Assembly (NCBI GenBank): GCA_963855995.1
Contig: OY979717.1
Location: 37,157,497-37,221,496 of the forward strand
Reading direction: 5' to 3'
Source of the DNA: Muricea muricata
Taxonomy: Eukaryota; Cnidaria; Anthozoa; Malacalcyonacea; Plexauridae
DNA: 64,000 nucleotides
The translations under genes were made by a program, and so were the position numbers. The notes below the pieces were generated by a model that saw only the letters and a program-made list of their open reading frames with translations, did no database searches and had not been told where the DNA came from. Positions 55,901-61,900 of the stretch are shown piece after piece; position 1 is the stretch's first letter, and each line of letters begins with the position of its first letter.

Positions 55901-58900
55901 TTTTCTTCGTGAATCTTGAAATTTCCACTCTTGCTCAAAACACGTTATCGATGTACGCCTTCAGCACCCCTCTACAAAATGTTTTGTACCGGTTAACTGT
56001 AGCAATCCAAAAGACGAAGGAAAAAGAAGCGGAAGAAGGATTGGCGGATGTTGTTGAACAGGGATGGCTGATCAAAGAGGGACCAAATGAATCAAGAAGA
56101 AAAAGGTATAGTTTTTTAAATGTCTTTAGAATTTAAAATTCTTGGGGTTTTTTGGAGAAGGTGGTTAAGTTAAGTTTTTATATGCTATAAATTTTTAAAA
56201 TTCGACCTAGGTATTTACAAATCATGCAATAAAAATAATATTTGTAATACTTCAACATTCGTTTTCGCAGATGGTTTGTACTCACTGGAAGCTCTTTGGA
56301 CTATTTCAAGTCCTTTGCGAAAGGTAGTCCCAGATTTGGATCAATCATATTGAACAGGTAAACACTGTTAACCTTGCTGTGGTGTGGTGTGTGGTGTGTG
56401 GTGTGTGGTGTGTGGTGTGGTGTGGTGTGGTGTGGTGTGGTGTGGTGTGGTGTGGTGTGGTGTGGTGTGGTGTGGTGTGGTGTGGTGTGGTGTGGTGTGG
56501 TGTGGTGTGGTGTGGTGTGGTGTGGTGTGGTGTGGTGTGGTGTGGTGTGGTATGGTATGGTTTGGTATGGGTGCGCTGCACTGTGGTCTGCTCTTCTCTG
56601 CTATGATGTGATGTGGTGTGGTGTGTCTAGCCGAGCGCTTGTATGGTAATATAAATCACTTTCGTAGGGGTATGTCGTGCTCAAGGCGACGTTAACTTGC
56701 ACTGCACTTGTGCACCACTATACAAAGATAGTGGTATGATTTATAGCATTTTTGTTTTCTAGCCTTTGTTCTGTAATTCCACCAAGTTCCCAGGAAGACA
56801 CAAAGGAAGGTTGGTTTTAAAATGTAATAACAATGCTTTGAATTTCGTGACATTTGTTTTCATCTTTTCACACAGTAACATCGCCCTTTGCATGCTAAAT
56901 TTGCAAGGCGATGCGACAACAAATATATTGGATTGTTTACTATGAAGACCTTCAGTTGCTAATTATCCATCAGTCATAATAAAGTTCAATAAACCGTGAA
57001 TTAAATCAACAGGACATTAAGTTTCCCCAAAGTTACCTTTCAAGTCAAGTAGACGTTTTTTGAACAGCAATTTTTAGATGAAAATTGTTCTTATTTATTT
57101 TAGGAGACTATGTATTTACTGTGAATGGAAGGAAACGATCCTATGTTATTCATGCTAAGACATACGACGAAGCCACTAGATGGACATCGGCAATACAGGA
57201 TGTAAGTTATGAGAACTGGGATGTGACTTAGTCATCGTCAAAACTTTTATATAGCTGTACAATATATGGCTGATAAGGGACTCGTTGTTTAAAGCAATGT
57301 TAGTTTTCCTACCTGATACATAACTAGTCGAAAAAAGTGATTGTTTTTACTTTGCATTGTCCTTAAATATGTTTCCCTTAATTATGCACTTTCCTGCATT
57401 GCAGGTGATTGACTCCAAACCTACGATCGATACTCCATTTGCTAAACTTTTGATTGAAGTGAAGGTATTGTATTTTGTAATTATTTTCCATGACTGGGTC
57501 CGAATGCCAAAATATTATTCATTTTCACAGTACTGTCCAAACATGCGACAACTCCTCGCTCTTTTGATACTCGTATATCAATACAAAAAAATCCATAACC
57601 GTCTCCCCAAATATTTCCTAGTTGATCATTGCCGCCGTGGTCACAAGAATAAGGAGCTTCAAAACAATATAATTGCTGTGATTGTAGAACATATCGTTAA
57701 TAAATTAGTGCCCTAAAAAGTCCAATTTTAGGTTGGTAAATAGAAATTTTAACTTGGCCATACGTTTTCCTCCACGCTAGATTTGTATGAATTATTTGTT
57801 TGTAAGATGCGCAATGAACTCATTCATCGAAGTGCTTTTGTTAAAAGGTGCAAATTCACTTCTGCTACATGGCTGAATTGTGTTGCTACTTATGATGTAA
57901 TGCGGGATTTTTGCATCGGTTTTATTTGCAGTGCATGAAATTACTGTTAATGCCGATTTTTATTTCTGCAATCATTACTTTTCAGAATGCCCACGACAAT
58001 GAAGAAGTGGACAAGCTGTATGAAAGAAACCCAATATTGCGTTATACAAAACTGGCTTTGCGAGCACCACTGCTTGCTTTACCCTATGGACTTTCAACAT
58101 CAATACGTAAGCTTACTCATTGTTTGTCTTTTAAAAAAATGAGCCATTTTCTTTTGTTCTTATTCGGTTTTGCATTTTCTCCGAAGACCTGATTCTGAAA
58201 GCAGGGGGCGGTTTTGATTTCTGCTGGAGAGAGCGGGGCTGAGAAAACACTCACTCGAGGTTTTGAATTCAAAATTCAAGACCCTGACTGTCTCTGACAA
58301 CAAATATTGACGCGCTCGTATTAAGTTATTTCAAAACAAAATTAAACGTTATGTTTATCGTAGCTTTTGACACAATTTCTTGATCTATATTCTGTGTCTG
58401 GATTTATTCTGTTCCGTAGTCGTCGGACCCCAGCCTGCTTCTTATTTTGATTTTGGTTAACACTCTCTATCTCCACCGTTTCCTCCTGTGCATACATGTA
58501 CTTCTCATTTTCGCAACTTTCTTCTTTCGCTTTCTTTCATACATTTACACCATACAGAATATCAGAGACTCTCATATCTTGCTCTGTTGAAGTTCGTTCA
58601 TATGCCCTGACAGCGAAGCTTAGGTGACCTTCAAATTTAAAATAATCACTGAGTTAGCTCATGCACGGTCACTTTTCATGTTACTTCAGTTCGCTCACCC
58701 GTTTTCTCGCAAATAAGCTGTTCATCAATTCCCATGTCATACATTCTTGTTGCAGCAGTTGCTCGCAGTGAATGATTTGTCCGATAGCCAGAAATTCCAG
58801 CTTGTTCGCGCAATCCTTTCACCGTTGAAGCCAGTTTGTTATGTCCAACGTGCACATTGCTATACCAGCACGAAGACCTTGGGCATTTTATGGCACTTCG

Positions 58901-61900
58901 ATAAAATGCGTTTGTCCCTCCAGGTTCTAAGCTTGGGCTAGAGAAGTATAAAGTTAACGGAATTAAAATAGGGTATATACGCTAGAAACAATAATCGTAC
59001 TGTTTTATTTGACGTAAGACCATAAATTTATGTACTTTTCGTACAGACGAACAATGCATATCCTCTCTTGTCCGCTATATTCCCATATGCACGCGTGATC
59101 TTTCCTTGTGTCTTTCTGTCTTTTAGCCCGCCAACATTCGTTTTAGATACATCTTCGCGATATTCCAAATACTCTAAGCCAGTTCGTTTAGCCAGTCCCT
59201 TTAACAATTTGTGAATTTTCTGACCGCAGTCTTCGATGCTCGCTACTGCCTCTTAAAGCAAAGTGAATTCCAAACAGATAAACAATGGTATTAAGCAATT
59301 GTTGAGGGTTCGAATCACCGAGAAGCTCTTTAATCCAGAGCTGCTCTTCTTCATCTAACGTGATAACCTCGCCTTGCTTCTTCGTCAGTCCAAGACCATC
59401 GGAAGCACTTTCTTCATCATCGCATCTAAAGCATCCCTCACAAAACAAAATTTATCGTCGTTGAACAGTCTGACAATCCTTTTCTTTCCTTTCAAGCAAT
59501 GCTGAATTGAGGCAACCATACCATGGAGGGTGTTTGGCGAATATTTGCTTCCATTGGCTTTTCGTACTTCACAAACAAACAATGCTAACAAGCGATTTAA
59601 TTCTTCATCAGGCACAACTTGTAAGCTATTGTGCAGAATGTTTACATCAGTAATACCGCCAGTATTACTCACGTTCTCATTTATTTGCTGTTTCCAGTTC
59701 TCGAACAAGTTAGCAGCCCATTTTTCTTTATACTTAAGTACGATTTAGGAACCGCATTATCAATCATAGCTTGAATTTCGACCTCGGAAATTGGGTTTGC
59801 AAAGCGGTTTTCTGTCGTGGTTTTGTCCTTCTTCGCGTTATTATTTAACACCTGTCCACCTGTCGGCAATTCATCTTGAAACCGTCCTACATCGTCCAAA
59901 TTTCATTCCTGGCGAAACGTCGACCCAGTAATATAAACTTCCTCATCCGAGTTTTCTGACCACATGTTCAAAATGCTAACAAAAAAAAGCGTGCAAACCA
60001 GGGTTGCTAGTACTATGAATAATTAAGCGAAACTATATTATTAGCACAGTCAAGAAAACAAAGAAAACAAAAGGCCTTTACAAAGGAAAACAAGGAGTAT
60101 TTCAAAAGTTTGGCCTGATTATTCATCAATACTACCTACTCTGCTGCAAACCACGGTTGGTAGATTTATGAATAAATATTAAGCTAAACCGTAATTAGTG
60201 TCTTTAACAAAACAAAGAGGACAAAAGGCCAGCACAAAGAAAAACAAAGAGCATTGTTAAAAATTGGATTTTTAATTTATTTATTTATAAAATCTACCAA
60301 CCCTGCTGCAAACTGCACCAAAAGGCCAAGTCGTCATAAATAGGCCAAACTTGCCATTAACGGCGTCAACAATAACTTGGAGAAAACTGTGGGGTTACTC
60401 CTAATATCACTCAATTAACCAAAACGTCTTGAAAACAAAAGAAAACGGGTGTGGTAATAGTGTGATCGGGCTTGTATTAAAACAAGCAAGACCTCCCACT
60501 CGGTTGTTGTCCTATTGTTATAGGCTTTAGAGTAGTCTTTGTTTCATAATTCACTTTTTGTTTCCTCCGAAGGTCCTATTTTTTTGCTTTTGCGCTGTGG
60601 CACTGTCTTGAAATGAGGGTCACTGTATTTTCAAATCCCGAACTTTTCTGACAAAGATGTCTGGAATTGCTTGAACGTTTTGGGATTGCTTGTCTGATAT
60701 TTTGGTCGCAAATTATTGATACGCTGTCGTTAAATTTTCTAGGAGCTAAAGATAAAGGTTATGGAACATTCCATGAAGAAGCTATCAGGATATTCTCTTC
60801 TTTGCAAGAGCAAGAATCCGTTGCTGACCCGATACCAGTCATACAGGTATTAGGCTACTTTTAGGCTAGTTAATGTTCACTAACCTTTTTGTTGTTTTAA
60901 TAGCAAGCCAGGGTGTGAAACGATCTATCTGTCCTTAATTAATACGATAATTACGTATTTACGCTCATGTTTCAAACTTGCAGAAATTCTTATTCCGTTC
61001 AATCATTGCATGAAATCTCGTGTTAAATTCTTATCAAGATGTTTGAAAAGTTATGCCGTTTTTGGATTCGAGAATATCTTTTAGTGTTGAGGTTTTCGCT
61101 GTAGTCGTTCACATTGATAAGAAGACGAAAACTGCACATGAAATCGTAGCCACTCGTACCTTATTTAAACGGAAGCCTCACAACAACATCATCAGCTACT
61201 GTGGAGTGAAGAAAATAAAAGCGAGCGGATGAATTATTGTACAGGGGCCGGTTGTTCGAAGCCCGTTTAGCTTAAACGGTGGTTATGCTCAAAATAGAAA
61301 CCAAGTTTATTGATTCATTCAACAACCAAACTGAAAGTTTTGAACCTTAATAGAATGATTATGCTTACAACTACATATCTACTGCAAAATATTTAATTGA
61401 TCTGTTTAATGAGCGATGTAAGAGTGTTATTTAATTTTGACTTATCCACCGTTTACGCTAAACGAGCCTCGAACAACCGGCCCCTGTACGACGGTTAGAA
61501 GAGGACATTTGTCAGTCTTCGTCATCAAGAAAATGTGCTGCATGTCAATATTGTACTGATAGACGCGACCCAGTATAAATGCGCACTTATAAACATGGCT
61601 AAATTTGTGACTTTATTTAGGAGTGTTTGTTTCTATTGGAATGTTGAAATAATATTTTGAAATCGCATTTATTCAAGACGGCCTGCAATTTTTTAGGGAA
61701 TCTTACAGACGTGTCATGACTTGAAGCCCTTGCGAGATGAGGTACGTTCATTATTCATGTTCTGTATTCCTGTGCATGTTCTGCTCTAGACAACCTTCAA
61801 GACGACCAGGTTGTTTTTCAGGGTCTATCCCGTTCACACTGTACCGAATCGACATGGTCACGACATCCAGTTGGGTCAGTTTGCGGTCATATTTATTCCT

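Noticed and set aside
56345-56649. Open frames of 75-91 codons over the TGTGG array
   Set aside because: Same artefact: a pentanucleotide repeat in an intron.
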